A stretch of 64,000 nucleotides of DNA from Thiobacillus denitrificans (GTDB lineage Bacteria; Pseudomonadota; Gammaproteobacteria; Burkholderiales; Thiobacillaceae), in contig DYIY01000001.1 in assembly GCA_020723405.1 (NCBI GenBank), forward strand, positions 186,001 to 250,000. Direction: 5' to 3'. Positions 55,213 through 64,000 of the stretch are shown piece by piece. Numbering within the stretch: position 1 is the first letter of the stretch; each line of letters begins with the position of its first letter. A program made the position numbers and the translations under genes. Under the pieces are notes generated by a model that was not told the DNA's origin, ran no database searches, and was given only the letters and a program-made list of their open reading frames with translations.

Positions 55213-56580
55213 ATGATCCGCCGGTTCATCAAAAAGGTTTTCGGCCGCAAACCCCCCGCCGGCCCGCGCATCCTGACCCTGGAATCCCACGGCATCCGCC
55301 GGGAACAGGTCTCCTCCTGCGCCCTCAAGACCACCCGCGCCCTGCGCGAGGCGGGCTTCACCGCCTTCGTGGTGGGCGGGGCCGTGCGCGATCTGCTGCT
55401 GGGCAAGGAACCCAAAGACTTCGACGTGGCCACCGACGCCACGCCGGAAGAAGTGAAACGGGTGTTCCGCCGGGCCCGGCTCATCGGCCGGCGTTTCCAG
55501 ATCGTCCACGTCTATTGCGGCTCGGACCTCATCGAGGTCACCACCTACCGGGCCGCCGCGCCGCCGGTGGAAGACGAGGAGGAGGCATCCCGGGTCACCG
55601 CCGAAGACGGCATGCTGCTGCGCGACAACGTGTTCGGCAGCCAGGAGGAGGACGCCGCCCGCCGGGACTTCAGCGTCAACGCCCTCTATTACGACCCGGA
55701 AAAGGAAGAGGTCTGGGACTGGCACGGGGGCTTCGAGGACGCCCGGAAGAAGGTGCTGCGCATGATCGGCGACCCGGCCACCCGCTTCCGGGAAGACCCG
55801 GTGCGCATGCTGCGGGCCGCCCGCTTCGCCGCCAAGCTGGAATTCCACATCGACCCGGCCACCCGGGCGCCCATCGCCGAACTGGCGCCCATGCTGGCGC
55901 GCATCCCCACCTCCCGGCTGTTCGACGAGATGATGAAGCTGCTGCTGTCCGGCCATGCCGAGCGGGGCGTGAAGCAGTTGCGCGCCGAGGGCCTGCACCA
56001 CGGCATCCTGCCCATGCTGGACGCCATCCTGGACGACCCGGCCCGGCAAAGATTCCTCCACGAAGCCCTCCATGACACCGACGCCCGGGTCCGCGCCGGC
56101 CACGGCGCCTCCCCCGCCTTCATGCTGGCCTGCCTGCTGTGGTTTGACATGCGCGCCGAATGGCGGGCCAACGAGGACGAGGGTCTGTCTCCCCAATCGG
56201 CCCTGTACGAGGCCATGGACCAGTCCCTGGAACGGCAGCGCAAGGTGCTGGCCTTTCCCCGCCGCTTCGACGGCACCATCAAGGAAATCTGGTCCTTGCA
56301 AAGCCGGTTCGAGCAGCGCAGCGGTGCCCGTCCTTTCCGCCTGCTGGACCATCCCCGCTTCCGGGCGGGCTACGATTTCCTGCTGATCCGAACCCGGGGC
56401 GGCGACGCCCCCGCCGAACTGGCCGACTGGTGGACCCGCTTCCAGGAAGCCGACGACCCCGAACGCAAGTCCATGCTGCTCAGCAGCAGCCCCGGCCAGG
56501 CAAGCAAACGCAAGCGGCGGCGCAGGTCCGGCCAGGGCAACGGCAAGCCCGGGGACGCCGTCGAGGTCAAGCTTGGCTGA
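55213..56580 (+). CDS. pcnB: Poly(A) polymerase I
   Basis: Adds 3' poly(A) tails that mark RNAs for decay. A 455-residue class II nucleotidyltransferase. The active site reads AFVVGGAVRDLLLGKEPKDFDVATDATPEEVKRVF with the DxD pair, then RFQIVHVYCGSDLIEVTTYR and RRDFSVNALYYDPEKEEVWDWHGGFEDARKKVLRMIGDPATRFREDPVRMLRAARFAAKL. The start MIRRFIKKVFGRK is basic. The Lys/Arg-rich C-terminus (SKRKRRRRSGQGNGK) is an RNA-binding tail characteristic of PcnB and separates it from CCA-adding enzymes. It overlaps folK by 8 bp. Confidence 0.95.
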   Translation: MIRRFIKKVFGRKPPAGPRILTLESHGIRREQVSSCALKTTRALREAGFTAFVVGGAVRDLLLGKEPKDFDVATDATPEEVKRVFRRARLIGRRFQIVHVYCGSDLIEVTTYRAAAPPVEDEEEASRVTAEDGMLLRDNVFGSQEEDAARRDFSVNALYYDPEKEEVWDWHGGFEDARKKVLRMIGDPATRFREDPVRMLRAARFAAKLEFHIDPATRAPIAELAPMLARIPTSRLFDEMMKLLLSGHAERGVKQLRAEGLHHGILPMLDAILDDPARQRFLHEALHDTDARVRAGHGASPAFMLACLLWFDMRAEWRANEDEGLSPQSALYEAMDQSLERQRKVLAFPRRFDGTIKEIWSLQSRFEQRSGARPFRLLDHPRFRAGYDFLLIRTRGGDAPAELADWWTRFQEADDPERKSMLLSSSPGQASKRKRRRRSGQGNGKPGDAVEVKLG

Positions 56581-57076
56581 TGCCTTCGTGGCGCTGGGCG
56601 CCAATCTGGGGGATCCCGCCAGTCAGGTTGAGGCGGCCCTGGCCGCCCTGGAACAACTGCCCGACACCCATCTGGCGGACCGCTCGCCCCTCTACCTTTC
56701 CCGGCCCGTGGGCTATGCCGACCAGCCGGACTTCATCAACGCCGTGGCCCGCCTGGAGACCCGGCTCACCCCCCGGGACCTGCTGGCGGCCCTGCTGGCC
56801 GTGGAAGCCCGCTTCGGCCGGGACCGGACCTTCAAGAACGCCCCCCGAACCCTGGACCTGGACTTGCTTCTCTATGACGACCTGGCCCTCCGGGAACCGG
56901 GACTCACCCTGCCCCACCCGCGCATGACCGAACGCCCCTTCGTGCTCCGTCCCCTGACCGACATCGCCCCCCAGGCCGCCATTCCCGGCCGGGGCCGGGT
57001 GGCCGACTGCCTGGCCCGCCTGTCCCAGGCCGGCCTGACTCCACTGGATCCGCCCGCCCGGCGGGCCGCCGGCTGA
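56573..57076 (+). CDS. folK: HPPK, 2-amino-4-hydroxy-6-hydroxymethyldihydropteridine pyrophosphokinase
   Basis: Transfers pyrophosphate to hydroxymethyl-dihydropterin in folate synthesis. 167 residues from a TTG start inside the pcnB 3' end. Family marks are VALGANLGDPASQVEAALAAL, SPLYLSRPVGYADQPDFINAVARLET, and the active-site segment RDRTFKNAPRTLDLDLLLYDD. The last carries the magnesium-binding Asp pair and is followed by LPHPRMTERPFVLRPL. The order pcnB-folK-dNK-panB-panC is a known proteobacterial cluster. Confidence 0.95.
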   Translation: MADAFVALGANLGDPASQVEAALAALEQLPDTHLADRSPLYLSRPVGYADQPDFINAVARLETRLTPRDLLAALLAVEARFGRDRTFKNAPRTLDLDLLLYDDLALREPGLTLPHPRMTERPFVLRPLTDIAPQAAIPGRGRVADCLARLSQAGLTPLDPPARRAAG

Positions 57077-57077
57077 C

Positions 57078-57716
57078 ATGCTGGGCCGTTTCCGCCACGT
57101 GGTCGTGGAAGGTCCCATCGGCGCCGGCAAGACCAGCCTGGCCCGCCGTCTGGCCGCCCACATGGGCGCCGAACTGATCCTGGAAAATCCGGAAGAAAAC
57201 CCCTTCCTGCCCCGCTTCTACGAGGACCGCAAGCGCTACGCCCTGCCGGTGCAGTTGTTCTTCCTCGTTTCCCGGGTGGAACAGGCCCGCCGCCTGGCCC
57301 AGGGGGAACTGTTCACCCCCAGCACGGTGGCGGATTTCATGCTGGACAAGGATTTGCTGTTCGCCCGCCTGACCCTGGACGAAGCCGAGTACCGCCTCTA
57401 TCGCCAGCTCTACGACGGCCTCAAGCCCCAGGCCAGCGCCCCGGACCTGGTCATCTACCTCCAGGCTTCCCCCGCCACCCTGGTGGAGCGGGTGAAGCGC
57501 CGGGGCCGGTCCTACGAGAAGCAGTTGAACGAAGCCTACCTCCAGGATCTGGCCAAGGCTTACAGCGAGTTCTTCTATCATTACGACAGCGCGCCTCTGC
57601 TCACCGTGAACAGCGAACATCTCAACTTCGCCGACCGGGAAGCGGATTTCCAGTTGCTGCTCCAGCGCATCCAGGACATGCGCGGCGCGCGGGAATTCTT
57701 CAACCTGGGCGCTTGA
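57078..57716 (+). CDS. Deoxynucleoside kinase
   Basis: A 212-residue P-loop kinase of the deoxyadenosine/deoxyguanosine kinase type, salvaging deoxynucleosides. P-loop [22 protein letters not shown]; the nucleoside-site segment [31 protein letters not shown]; the [19 protein letters not shown] block; and the lid [16 protein letters not shown]. It follows folK by 1 bp and precedes panB by 30 bp. Its substrate preference cannot be read by eye. Confidence 0.92.
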   Translation: MLGRFRHVVVEGPIGAGKTSLARRLAAHMGAELILENPEENPFLPRFYEDRKRYALPVQLFFLVSRVEQARRLAQGELFTPSTVADFMLDKDLLFARLTLDEAEYRLYRQLYDGLKPQASAPDLVIYLQASPATLVERVKRRGRSYEKQLNEAYLQDLAKAYSEFFYHYDSAPLLTVNSEHLNFADREADFQLLLQRIQDMRGAREFFNLGA

Positions 57717-57746
57717 CCCGTCGCACACCTCCGAGGAGACGCCGGC

Positions 57747-58529
57747 ATGTTCCTACCCCAACTCCTGGCCCGGGCCGAAAAGGGCGAGAAGCTGACCGTC
57801 CTCACCTGCTACGACGCCAGTTTCGCCCGGGTGCTGGTGGACAACGGCATCGACGTGCTGCTGGTGGGCGATTCCCTGGGCATGACCGTCCAGGGCCACG
57901 CCACGACCCTGCCGGTGACCCTGGAGCAGATGACCTACCACACCGAGGCCGTGGCCCGGGGTGCGGCCGGCAAGGCCTTCATCGTCGCCGATCTGCCCTT
58001 CGGCGCCTACCAGCGGGACCCCCAGCAGGCCTTCGACGCCTCGGCCCGGCTCATGGCGGCCGGCGCCAACATGGTCAAGCTGGAAGGCGGCGCCGTCATG
58101 GTGGAGACCGTGGCCTTCCTGACGCGCCGGGGCATTCCGGTATGCGGCCACCTGGGCCTCATGCCCCAGTCGGTCAACGCCACCGGCTACCGGGCCCAGG
58201 CCCGGGAAGCCAGCGCCGCCGAACAACTGTTCCAGGATGCTTCCGACCTGGAAGCCGCCGGCGCCACCCTGCTGGTCCTGGAGTCCATTCCCGCCGTGCT
58301 GGCCGAGGAAGTGACCCAGCACCTGGCCATTCCCACCATCGGCATCGGCGCCGGGGCCCAGTGCAACGGCCAGGTGCTGGTCCTCCAGGACCTGCTGGGC
58401 CTCACCGAGAAGCCTCCCCGCTTCGCCAAGGACTTCATGGAAGGGGCCTGGAACATCGGCTCGGCCATCCGCAACTACGTGGCCTCGGTGAAGTCCGGCG
58501 AGTTCCCCGGCCCGGAACACAGCTTCTGA
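57747..58529 (+). CDS. panB: Ketopantoate hydroxymethyltransferase
   Basis: First step of the pantothenate branch: transfers a hydroxymethyl group to 2-oxoisovalerate. A 260-residue TIM barrel with [28 protein letters not shown] (metal-binding Asp), [33 protein letters not shown] and [22 protein letters not shown], all typical. The start ATG 57747 is preceded by GAGGAGACG. With panC 8 bp downstream and panD 1.1 kb further on, it completes the pantothenate set except panE. Confidence 0.96.
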   Translation: MFLPQLLARAEKGEKLTVLTCYDASFARVLVDNGIDVLLVGDSLGMTVQGHATTLPVTLEQMTYHTEAVARGAAGKAFIVADLPFGAYQRDPQQAFDASARLMAAGANMVKLEGGAVMVETVAFLTRRGIPVCGHLGLMPQSVNATGYRAQAREASAAEQLFQDASDLEAAGATLLVLESIPAVLAEEVTQHLAIPTIGIGAGAQCNGQVLVLQDLLGLTEKPPRFAKDFMEGAWNIGSAIRNYVASVKSGEFPGPEHSF

Positions 58530-58537
58530 GGCCGGCC

Positions 58538-59359
58538 ATGCGCCTCGTCCACAGCGTCGCAGAACTGCGTGAGGCCCTGGCCGGGTCCCGGGATACCGCC
58601 TTCGTGCCCACCATGGGCAACCTCCACGCCGGCCACGTAGCCCTGGCGGAAATCGCCGCCCGCCACGGCCGCCCGGTGGTGGCCAGCATCTTCGTGAACC
58701 CCCTGCAGTTCGGCGCGGGGGAAGACTTCGAGCGCTATCCGCGCACCCTGGCCGCCGACTGCGACAAGCTGGCCAGCGTAGGCACCGACATCGTCTTCGC
58801 CCCCGACGTGGCCGGGATGTACCCGGAACCCCAGACCTATGCCGTGCTGCCGCCCCTGGCCGGGGAACTGTGCGGCGCCCACCGGCCCGGCCACTTCCAG
58901 GGCGTATGCACCGTGGTCCTCAAGCTGTTCAACATGGTCCAGCCCCGCTACGCCGTGTTCGGCAAGAAGGACTACCAGCAACTGCACGTCCTCAAGGGCA
59001 TGGTCCGCCAGTTCAACCTGCCCATCGAGATGATCGGCGCCGAGACCAGCCGGGCCGAGGACGGCCTGGCCCTGTCCTCGCGTAACGGCTACCTCTCGGC
59101 CGACGAACGGGCCGAGGCCCCCCGCCTGTACCGCCTGCTGCGCCAGGCCGCCAGCCGGATCGCCGCCGGCGAGCGGGATTTCGCCGCCCTGGAAAACGCC
59201 GCCGCCGCCGAACTCACCGCCCACGGCTGGCGGGTGGACTACGTAGCGGTGCGCAGCCGGACCACCCTCCTGGCCCCGGCTTCCGGGGAAAGCGCCTTCG
59301 TCATCCTGGCCGCCGCCCACCTGGGCACCACCCGGCTCATCGACAACCTGGAGTGTTGA
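58538..59359 (+). CDS. panC: Pantothenate synthetase
   Basis: Joins pantoate and beta-alanine using ATP. A 273-residue HIGH-type nucleotidyltransferase: [19 protein letters not shown] (HIGH-like motif), [26 protein letters not shown], PVxFAPD-type substrate segment ([12 protein letters not shown]), [31 protein letters not shown], and the [16 protein letters not shown] motif. Start ATG 58538. The upstream frame could be prolonged but only shadows panB. Confidence 0.95.
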   Translation: MRLVHSVAELREALAGSRDTAFVPTMGNLHAGHVALAEIAARHGRPVVASIFVNPLQFGAGEDFERYPRTLAADCDKLASVGTDIVFAPDVAGMYPEPQTYAVLPPLAGELCGAHRPGHFQGVCTVVLKLFNMVQPRYAVFGKKDYQQLHVLKGMVRQFNLPIEMIGAETSRAEDGLALSSRNGYLSADERAEAPRLYRLLRQAASRIAAGERDFAALENAAAAELTAHGWRVDYVAVRSRTTLLAPASGESAFVILAAAHLGTTRLIDNLEC

Positions 59360-59632
59360 GGGCACCGTGAACCCCGGTGATATCCGGAGGTTTACATCCC
59401 CAGTGCCGATCGCGAAAATCCCGCCCCTGTAACCACTGCGGCACATGGCGTGGCCGTGGCCCGGGCCAAGGAGCTGGATCCCTGCACGGGCGGACCCTTG
59501 CCGCGGCCGGTCGAGGTGCGCCGCGCAGTACCGTTGCGTTTCCGGGTGCCATAACCCCGCCGGCACCGTTGTTGTGCACCGCAAAATCAACGGTATAATC
59601 CGCCTCCCTTTCGTGCCCACCCTTCTGCCGCC
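59360..59632. other. Non-coding 273-bp spacer before panD
   Basis: No gene is supported; the short open frames are without family or ribosome sites. The stretch has a GC-rich block and ends in the panD promoter. I saw no terminator with a T-run after panC. It was inspected for riboswitch-like patterns and none was recognised. Confidence 0.6.
59572..59599 (+). promoter_or_regulatory. Sigma-70 promoter for panD
   Basis: TTGTGC (59572-59577), 16-bp spacer, perfect TATAAT (59594-59599), 33 bp before the panD ATG. Confidence 0.55.
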
Positions 59633-60013
59633 ATGCAACGCACCCTGCTCAAGTCCAAGCTGCACCGCGTGCGCGTCACCGCTGCCGAGCTGGAATATGA
59701 AGGCTCCTGCGCCATCGACGAGAACCTGCTGGAAGCGGCCGACATCCGGGAATACGAGCGCATCGAAATCTACAACGTGAACAACGGTGAGCGGTTCGCC
59801 ACCTATGCCATCCGCGGCCAGCGCGGCTCCGGCATGATCTCGGTGAACGGCGCGGCGGCCCGCAAGGCGGCAGTGGGCGACGTGCTGATCATCGCCAGCT
59901 ACGCCAACTACAGCGAAATGGAAATGGCCGGCTTCGAGCCCAGCCTGGTGTACGTTGACGAGAAGAACCGCATCAAGCGCGTCGGCGCGGCCATTCCCGC
60001 CCAAGCGGCCTGA
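59633..60013 (+). CDS. panD: Aspartate 1-decarboxylase precursor
   Basis: Makes beta-alanine for pantothenate. The 126-residue precursor self-cleaves between Gly24 and Ser25 in YEGSCAID to form the pyruvoyl cofactor. Other marks are [51 protein letters not shown] and [21 protein letters not shown]. Weak ribosome site; own promoter upstream. Together with panB and panC it gives the beta-alanine and pantoate sides of the pathway. Confidence 0.97.
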   Translation: MQRTLLKSKLHRVRVTAAELEYEGSCAIDENLLEAADIREYERIEIYNVNNGERFATYAIRGQRGSGMISVNGAAARKAAVGDVLIIASYANYSEMEMAGFEPSLVYVDEKNRIKRVGAAIPAQAA

Positions 60014-60057
60014 CCCCGGCCGGTGGTATCCACCACCGGTGCTTCGATATCCCGTGT

Positions 60058-60603
60058 TTACCGGCTGGCATCCAGCAGGGTTTCCAGTCGTGCCCAGTCG
60101 AAATGGGGGCCCGGATCGGTCTTGCGGCCTGGCGCCACCTCGGCGTGGCCCGCCAAGCCCCGGATGGGGTAGGCATCCCGAAGTTGCTTGAGTAGGTTGG
60201 CCAGGACGGCGTACTGGGCACCACTGAAGGGTTGGTCGTCGCTGCCCTCCAGTTCGATGCCGATGGAGTAGTCGTTGCACCGCTCCCGCCCCTGCCAACT
60301 GGATTGGCCGGCATGCCAGGCGCGCAGGCCGCAGGGTACGAACTGGACTATTTCCCCATCCCGGCGGATGAGGAAATGGGCGGACACCCGCAGGGTGTGG
60401 ATGCCGGCGTAATAGGGGTGTTCCGCAGGATCAAGCCGGTTGGTGAAGAGCTGTTCCACCCCCGGCCCGCCGAATTGGCCGGGGGGGAGGCTGATGTTGT
60501 GGATGACCACCAGTTCGATGGACAGGCCTTCCGGGCGCTCGTCGCAGTTGGGCGAGGGCACCCGGCGGGCCGTATCCAGCCAGCCGGCGGTATCGATGGT
60601 CAT
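60058..60603 (-). CDS. ampD: 1,6-anhydro-N-acetylmuramyl-L-alanine amidase AmpD
   Basis: Cytosolic zinc amidase that recycles anhydro-muropeptides and so limits beta-lactamase induction. It is 181 residues from ATG 60603. Zinc ligands: His in LVVIHNISLPPGQFGG, His in GLAGHAEVAPGRKTDPGPHFDW and Asp in KTDPG; the catalytic Glu is in SIGIELEGSDDQPFS. The substrate region AGIHTLRVSAHFLIRRDGEIVQFVP is typical. One-base overlap (TGATG) with the thioredoxin-like gene. No ampG or ampR nearby. Confidence 0.95.
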   Translation of the reverse strand: MTIDTAGWLDTARRVPSPNCDERPEGLSIELVVIHNISLPPGQFGGPGVEQLFTNRLDPAEHPYYAGIHTLRVSAHFLIRRDGEIVQFVPCGLRAWHAGQSSWQGRERCNDYSIGIELEGSDDQPFSGAQYAVLANLLKQLRDAYPIRGLAGHAEVAPGRKTDPGPHFDWARLETLLDASR

Positions 60604-60944
60604 CAAGGTTCCTCCTGGGGCGGGGCGGACAGGGCCCGATCCAGGGCCGCAGCGAGGGCATCCGGATTGATCCCGCAATCCAGACGGGCGTGGTACTGAC
60701 CATCCCGATAGAGCAGCAGGCTGGGCAGGTGGAACAGGTCCAAGGCCCTGGCCAGGCCGGTGGCGCGTTGCACATCGACCTTGAAGAGGGGGATGCCGGC
60801 GGGTGCCGCGCGGGGCAGGTGACGCTCCGCCACCCGGCAGGCGCCGCAAGCGGGGCTGCCGAACAGCACCAGGGCCGGTCCCCGGGTGGCCGCCAGGCGG
60901 GGGTGGTAGGTGGCTTCGTCCAAGGGGATGAGAGGCAGCGTCAT
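60603..60944 (-). CDS. Thioredoxin-fold protein with CGAC site
   Basis: A 113-residue thioredoxin-like protein. The active site is LVLFGSPACGACRVAERHL, a CxxC with Gly-Ala between, unlike standard thioredoxins. The cis-proline position fits LFHLPSLLLYRDGQYH. No signal peptide, so cytosolic; it could be a redox or glutaredoxin-like relay. Start at ATG 60944. Coupled to ampD by a one-base overlap and divergent from the exchanger gene, 85 bp away. Confidence 0.82.
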   Translation of the reverse strand: MTLPLIPLDEATYHPRLAATRGPALVLFGSPACGACRVAERHLPRAAPAGIPLFKVDVQRATGLARALDLFHLPSLLLYRDGQYHARLDCGINPDALAAALDRALSAPPQEEP

Positions 60945-61029
60945 GGTCCCATTGTGGCGGATCGTCCGGGGCGGGGGAAAGACTCGCCGGCCATGTAAAA
61001 TCTCCCGGTTTTCCCACTGCCGCGCCATC

Positions 61030-62031
61030 ATGATCGCTCTTGAACTCCTCTTCTTCCTCGTCCTCATCCTGGTGGCGGCCGAAATCTTCGTCAACGCCCT
61101 GGAACATCTGGGGGAAAAGCTGGGCATTTCGGAGGGGGTCACCGGTTCCATCTTCGCCGCCGTGGGTACCGCCATGCCGGAGACCATCGTGCCCTTGCTG
61201 GCCATCTTCGCCGGCACCCAGAACCAGCAGCTCAATGAGGAGATCGGGGTGGGTGCCATCCTGGGCGCGCCCTTGATGCTGTCCACCCTCTCCCTGTTCC
61301 TGATGGCCCTGGCGGTCTGGAAGCGTCGCGGCCCCCGGGGCCACCTGACGCCGGAACACACCGGGCTCACCCGGGACCTGAACTTCTTCCTGGTGGCCTT
61401 CCTGCTGTCGGCCGTGGCCCTGTTCGTGCCCCACGAAACCGCCGGCATCCGGGCCATGCTGGCTTTCGTGATGGTGCTCATCTATTTCTTCTACGTGATG
61501 TTGACCCTGAAAGCCTCTGCCAGTCTGGTGAAGGACGGCCACGGCACCGAGGCTGAGGAACCCATGTGGTTGTCCAGGCTGGGCATTCCCACCAACTTGG
61601 CCAGCATCGTCTTCCAACTCGGCGTGGGCCTGATCCTGCTGGTGGCCGGCGCCAAGGGCTTCATCCACGGCATCGAGCAGGCAGCGCCCCTGCTGGGCAT
61701 CTCCGCCCTGATGCTGTCCCTGCTGATCGTGCCGGTGGCCACGGAGTTGCCGGAAAAGGTGAATTCCATCCTGTGGATCCGCCGTCACAAGGACACCCTG
61801 GCCTTTGGCAACATCACCGGCGCCATGGTGTTCCAGGGCACCCTGTTGCCCGCCATCGGTATCCTGCTCACCCCCTGGGCGCCCCAGAAGGAAGTGCTGG
61901 CGGGGGTGATCATCACGCTGGCGGCGGCGGCCTGGCTGCGTTTCATGCTGGCCCGGGGTCAGTTGCGGGTCTGGCATCTGGCAGTGAACGGCGGCCTGTA
62001 TGCCACGTATCTGAGTATCGCCTTGAGTTGA
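61030..62031 (+). CDS. CaCA-family cation exchanger
   Basis: A 333-residue polytopic membrane protein with two inverted alpha repeats of the calcium/cation antiporter family. Repeat 1: GVTGSIFAAVGTAMPETIVPLLAI; repeat 2: LMLSLLIVPVATELPEKVNSILWI, each with the acidic residue of the ion-binding site (PET, PEK). Ten or so hydrophobic stretches. It probably exchanges Ca2+ or another cation for H+ or Na+. Start ATG 61030 fits the hydrophobic N-terminus. The gene ends 4 bp before the -35 of the FliA promoter of the PAS gene. Confidence 0.88.
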   Translation: MIALELLFFLVLILVAAEIFVNALEHLGEKLGISEGVTGSIFAAVGTAMPETIVPLLAIFAGTQNQQLNEEIGVGAILGAPLMLSTLSLFLMALAVWKRRGPRGHLTPEHTGLTRDLNFFLVAFLLSAVALFVPHETAGIRAMLAFVMVLIYFFYVMLTLKASASLVKDGHGTEAEEPMWLSRLGIPTNLASIVFQLGVGLILLVAGAKGFIHGIEQAAPLLGISALMLSLLIVPVATELPEKVNSILWIRRHKDTLAFGNITGAMVFQGTLLPAIGILLTPWAPQKEVLAGVIITLAAAAWLRFMLARGQLRVWHLAVNGGLYATYLSIALS

Positions 62032-62034
62032 GAT

Positions 62035-62061
62035 TAAACTTTTCCCGGCCTTCTCCGATAT
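62035..62061 (+). promoter_or_regulatory. Sigma-28 (FliA) promoter for the PAS-chemoreceptor pair
   Basis: TAAACTTT (62035-62042), 11-bp spacer, TCCGATAT (62054-62061) against TAAAGTTT-N11-GCCGATAA: 13 of 16 positions with exact spacing. It lies 54 bp before the PAS gene. Confidence 0.75.
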
Positions 62062-62114
62062 AACCAAAGTCATAAACCCGAGCGGACCCCGATCCGGCTT
62101 GCGGAGGAGAAGGC

Positions 62115-62633
62115 ATGAAGCAGGGGATCACGCCCACTTCGGTGGAGAAGGTGATGCGCGAGGACGATTTCATCGTCTCCAAGACCGACCTGAAGGGTCG
62201 CATCACCTATGGCAACCGCATTTTCATGGAGTTTTCCGGCTACGCCGAAGGCGAACTCCTCGGCACCCAGCACAACATCATCCGCCACCCGGACATGCCC
62301 CGGGCGGTCTTCAAACTGCTCTGGGACACCATCCAGGCCGGGCGGGAGTGCAACGCCTACGTGAAGAACCTGGCCAAGGACGGCAGCTTCTACTGGGTGT
62401 TCGCCAACGTGACCCCCAGCTACGACAAGGACGGCAAAATCACCAGCTACCTCTCCGTGCGGCGCAAGCCCAAGGCCTCGGGCGTGAAGACCGCCGGGGA
62501 ACTCTACCGGGCCATGCTGGACGCCGAGAAACGGGCCGGCGCCCGGGACGCCATCGCGGTTTCCACGAAAATCCTCACCGATCTCCTGGCGGAAAAGGGC
62601 ATCAGCTATGACGAACTGGTCCTTGCTATCTAA
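62115..62633 (+). CDS. Stand-alone Aer-like PAS domain protein
   Basis: A 172-residue cytosolic protein made of one PAS domain and a short helical tail. The domain reads [73 protein letters not shown], which closely follows the FAD-binding PAS of the aerotaxis receptor Aer (the NxxRHPDMP motif). It lacks HAMP and signalling domains, but the next gene, overlapping by 26 bp, encodes a chemoreceptor with no sensor of its own. The pair looks like a split Aer. Confidence 0.88.
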   Translation: MKQGITPTSVEKVMREDDFIVSKTDLKGRITYGNRIFMEFSGYAEGELLGTQHNIIRHPDMPRAVFKLLWDTIQAGRECNAYVKNLAKDGSFYWVFANVTPSYDKDGKITSYLSVRRKPKASGVKTAGELYRAMLDAEKRAGARDAIAVSTKILTDLLAEKGISYDELVLAI

Positions 62634-64000
62634 GTGCCTGGCCCTGCTTTGGGGCTTTTCCGCGCTGATCCTGGCCACCATCCTGGGCACCTGGGTGCTC
62701 CATGGTTTCGACTGGGTGATGCTGTCCTTCCTGCTGCTGGGTGTGGGACTGTCGGCCTGGGGCCAGGTGGTGGTGCGCCAGTGGCTGGCGCCCCTGGCCC
62801 AACTGGACCGGATCACCGGGGAGGTCAGTGCGGGGCGCTTCAGCGAACGCATCACCGGCATCGCCGCCGACAACGAGATCGGCCGCCTGTGCTGGCGGAT
62901 CAACGACATGCTCGACCAATTGGAAACCTACTTCCGCGAGGAGACCACCACCTTCCGCATGCATCTGGACGGCAAGTTCTTCCGCAAGACCTTCCCCTCC
63001 GGCCTGCACGGCGGCTTCAAACGGGGCCTGGACAGCCAGAACGTGCTGCTGGACGCCATGGCCGACCAGAACCAGAGCCAGATGCGCAACCAGTTGCTGG
63101 GCCAGGTCCACGAACTCAACACCGGCAATCTGCTCAACAACCTGGCTTCCAACCAGGCCGACCTGAAGAACATCACCGACGCCATGAAGCAGGTGGTGGA
63201 TCTGGCCACCCGCACCACGGCGGACGCCGAGGAGAGCAGCGATGCGGTGAAACTGGTGGTGGAAAAGCTCACCGAGATCAGCGGGCGCATCGACCACATG
63301 GCCGACGCCATCGTGGAACTCAACAACCATAGCCATGAGATCACCGACGCGGTGCAACTCATCACCGCCATCGCCAACCAGACCAACCTGCTGGCCCTCA
63401 ACGCGGCCATCGAGGCGGCCCGGGCCGGCGAGGCCGGACGGGGCTTCGCCGTGGTGGCCGACGAGGTGCGCAAACTGGCGGAGAACACCAAGAGCGCCTC
63501 GGAATCCATCGGCCGGACCATGGAAACCCTCAACGGCGAAGCCGAGCAGATGCTCGAAGATTCCCACGCCATGCGCGACATGGCCGGTTCCTCCCGACAG
63601 GTGATCGGTGCCATGGAGGGCCGCTTCGTGCATTTCGCCGAATCCGCCCGGCAGACCCAGGGCCATGCCGCCCTGGCCCTGGACATGAGCTTCGCCTCCC
63701 TGGTGAAGGTGGACCACGTGATCTACAAGCAGCGGGCCTACATGACCCTCAACAGCCGGGATGAGAGCTATCGCAAGGCGGTCCACGTGGACCACAACGG
63801 CTGCCGCCTGGGCAAGTGGTACGCGGACGAGGGCCGGGAACTGTTCGGCCGCCTGCCGTCCTATCAGGCCCTGGAACGGCCCCACGCCCTGGTCCACGCC
63901 AGCGTCCACGCCATGCTGCCCTACCTGGACCAGGGCTGGGAAAAGGATCTGGCCAAACAGCAGGCCATGTTCGAGCACATGAAGGCCGCCGAGGATGCCA
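62608..64000 (+). CDS. Methyl-accepting chemotaxis protein with CZB domain (3' end outside window)
   Basis: At least 464 residues from ATG 62608, which overlaps the PAS gene by 26 bp. Two membrane helices ([19 protein letters not shown] and [16 protein letters not shown]) with almost no periplasmic loop, then HAMP ([22 protein letters not shown]). The signalling domain has tip [41 protein letters not shown] zinc-binding domain follows: [11 protein letters not shown], then NGCRLGKWY and HALVHASVH with the His/Cys ligand set. The chain runs past the window end. It probably signals for the PAS partner and reports zinc or oxidants through CZB. Confidence 0.92.
   Translation, partial: MTNWSLLSKCLALLWGFSALILATILGTWVLHGFDWVMLSFLLLGVGLSAWGQVVVRQWLAPLAQLDRITGEVSAGRFSERITGIAADNEIGRLCWRINDMLDQLETYFREETTTFRMHLDGKFFRKTFPSGLHGGFKRGLDSQNVLLDAMADQNQSQMRNQLLGQVHELNTGNLLNNLASNQADLKNITDAMKQVVDLATRTTADAEESSDAVKLVVEKLTEISGRIDHMADAIVELNNHSHEITDAVQLITAIANQTNLLALNAAIEAARAGEAGRGFAVVADEVRKLAENTKSASESIGRTMETLNGEAEQMLEDSHAMRDMAGSSRQVIGAMEGRFVHFAESARQTQGHAALALDMSFASLVKVDHVIYKQRAYMTLNSRDESYRKAVHVDHNGCRLGKWYADEGRELFGRLPSYQALERPHALVHASVHAMLPYLDQGWEKDLAKQQAMFEHMKAAEDA

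Noticed and set aside
54460-56604. A 714-residue version of the exbB-like protein
   Set aside because: The first 510 residues are antisense to pcnB and low in protein-like pattern; the GTG at 55068 gives a normal-length homologue.
59360-59632. Riboswitch such as TPP or cobalamin before panD
   Set aside because: No conserved core motif could be found; the region ends in an ordinary promoter and panD needs no such control by precedent.

Overview
The window is 64 kb of a GC-rich chromosome (about two thirds G+C by eye) from a motile betaproteobacterium. Chaperone, purine, lipid A, lysine and pantothenate genes in typical betaproteobacterial order, a dense polyphosphate gene set and several energy-taxis genes suggest Rhodocyclales (Azospira, Dechloromonas or Azonexus type). 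That placement is an inference from gene content; no rRNA or other marker is present.

Layout. 1-5.2 kb (minus strand): partial aminotransferase, thioredoxin, mtfA, typA, purT. 5.3-11.3 kb: a LysM/FecR surface protein, convergent with purL. 11.4-12.3 kb: a structured purL leader, a single-domain response regulator and a small acidic protein. 12.3-19.5 kb: nnrD, then a polyphosphate neighbourhood (CYTH-CHAD, ppk, ppx) that encloses a small membrane protein and a bacteriohemerythrin. 19.6-27.6 kb: a chemoreceptor, a heme-motif GGDEF-EAL protein and a giant AsmA-like DUF748 protein. 27.6-34.6 kb: a MITE-like repeat, a gate-domain/CobD-like/GyrI-like operon, an MBL hydrolase, a hydratase, a TSP3-OmpA protein, and mscL with a DUF4197 gene. 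34.7-43.1 kb: nadA, hda, a glycosyltransferase-like gene, thioredoxin, and the dapA-bamC-MBL-DEAD helicase-DUF3301 operon. 43.1-52.8 kb: flagellar genes fliJKLMNO and fliPQR. 52.9-60 kb: Trm112 and lpxK, exbD/exbB, then pcnB-folK-dNK-panBC and panD. 60-64 kb: ampD, a thioredoxin-like gene, a cation exchanger, and a PAS gene coupled to a partial chemoreceptor.

The most unusual region is between fliO and fliP, genes that normally adjoin. Here they are separated by about 3.2 kb of lower-GC DNA. It carries an NTF2/SnoaL-like protein, an AraC regulator, an alpha/beta hydrolase and a decayed gene tail, and it is bounded by an imperfect inverted repeat. This reads as a horizontally acquired catabolic-type cassette inserted in the flagellar operon in the operon's own orientation.

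Regulation. Three near-consensus sigma-28 (FliA) promoters, all with an 11-bp spacer, precede the CheY-like gene, the first chemoreceptor, and the PAS/chemoreceptor pair. They tie these scattered genes to the flagellar regulon encoded in the same window. Other notable points are an RNA-like element with mutually exclusive and crossing stems upstream of purL, a hairpin that can hide the ribosome binding site of a 97-residue orphan gene, and a 179-bp palindromic repeat in the DUF748 leader.
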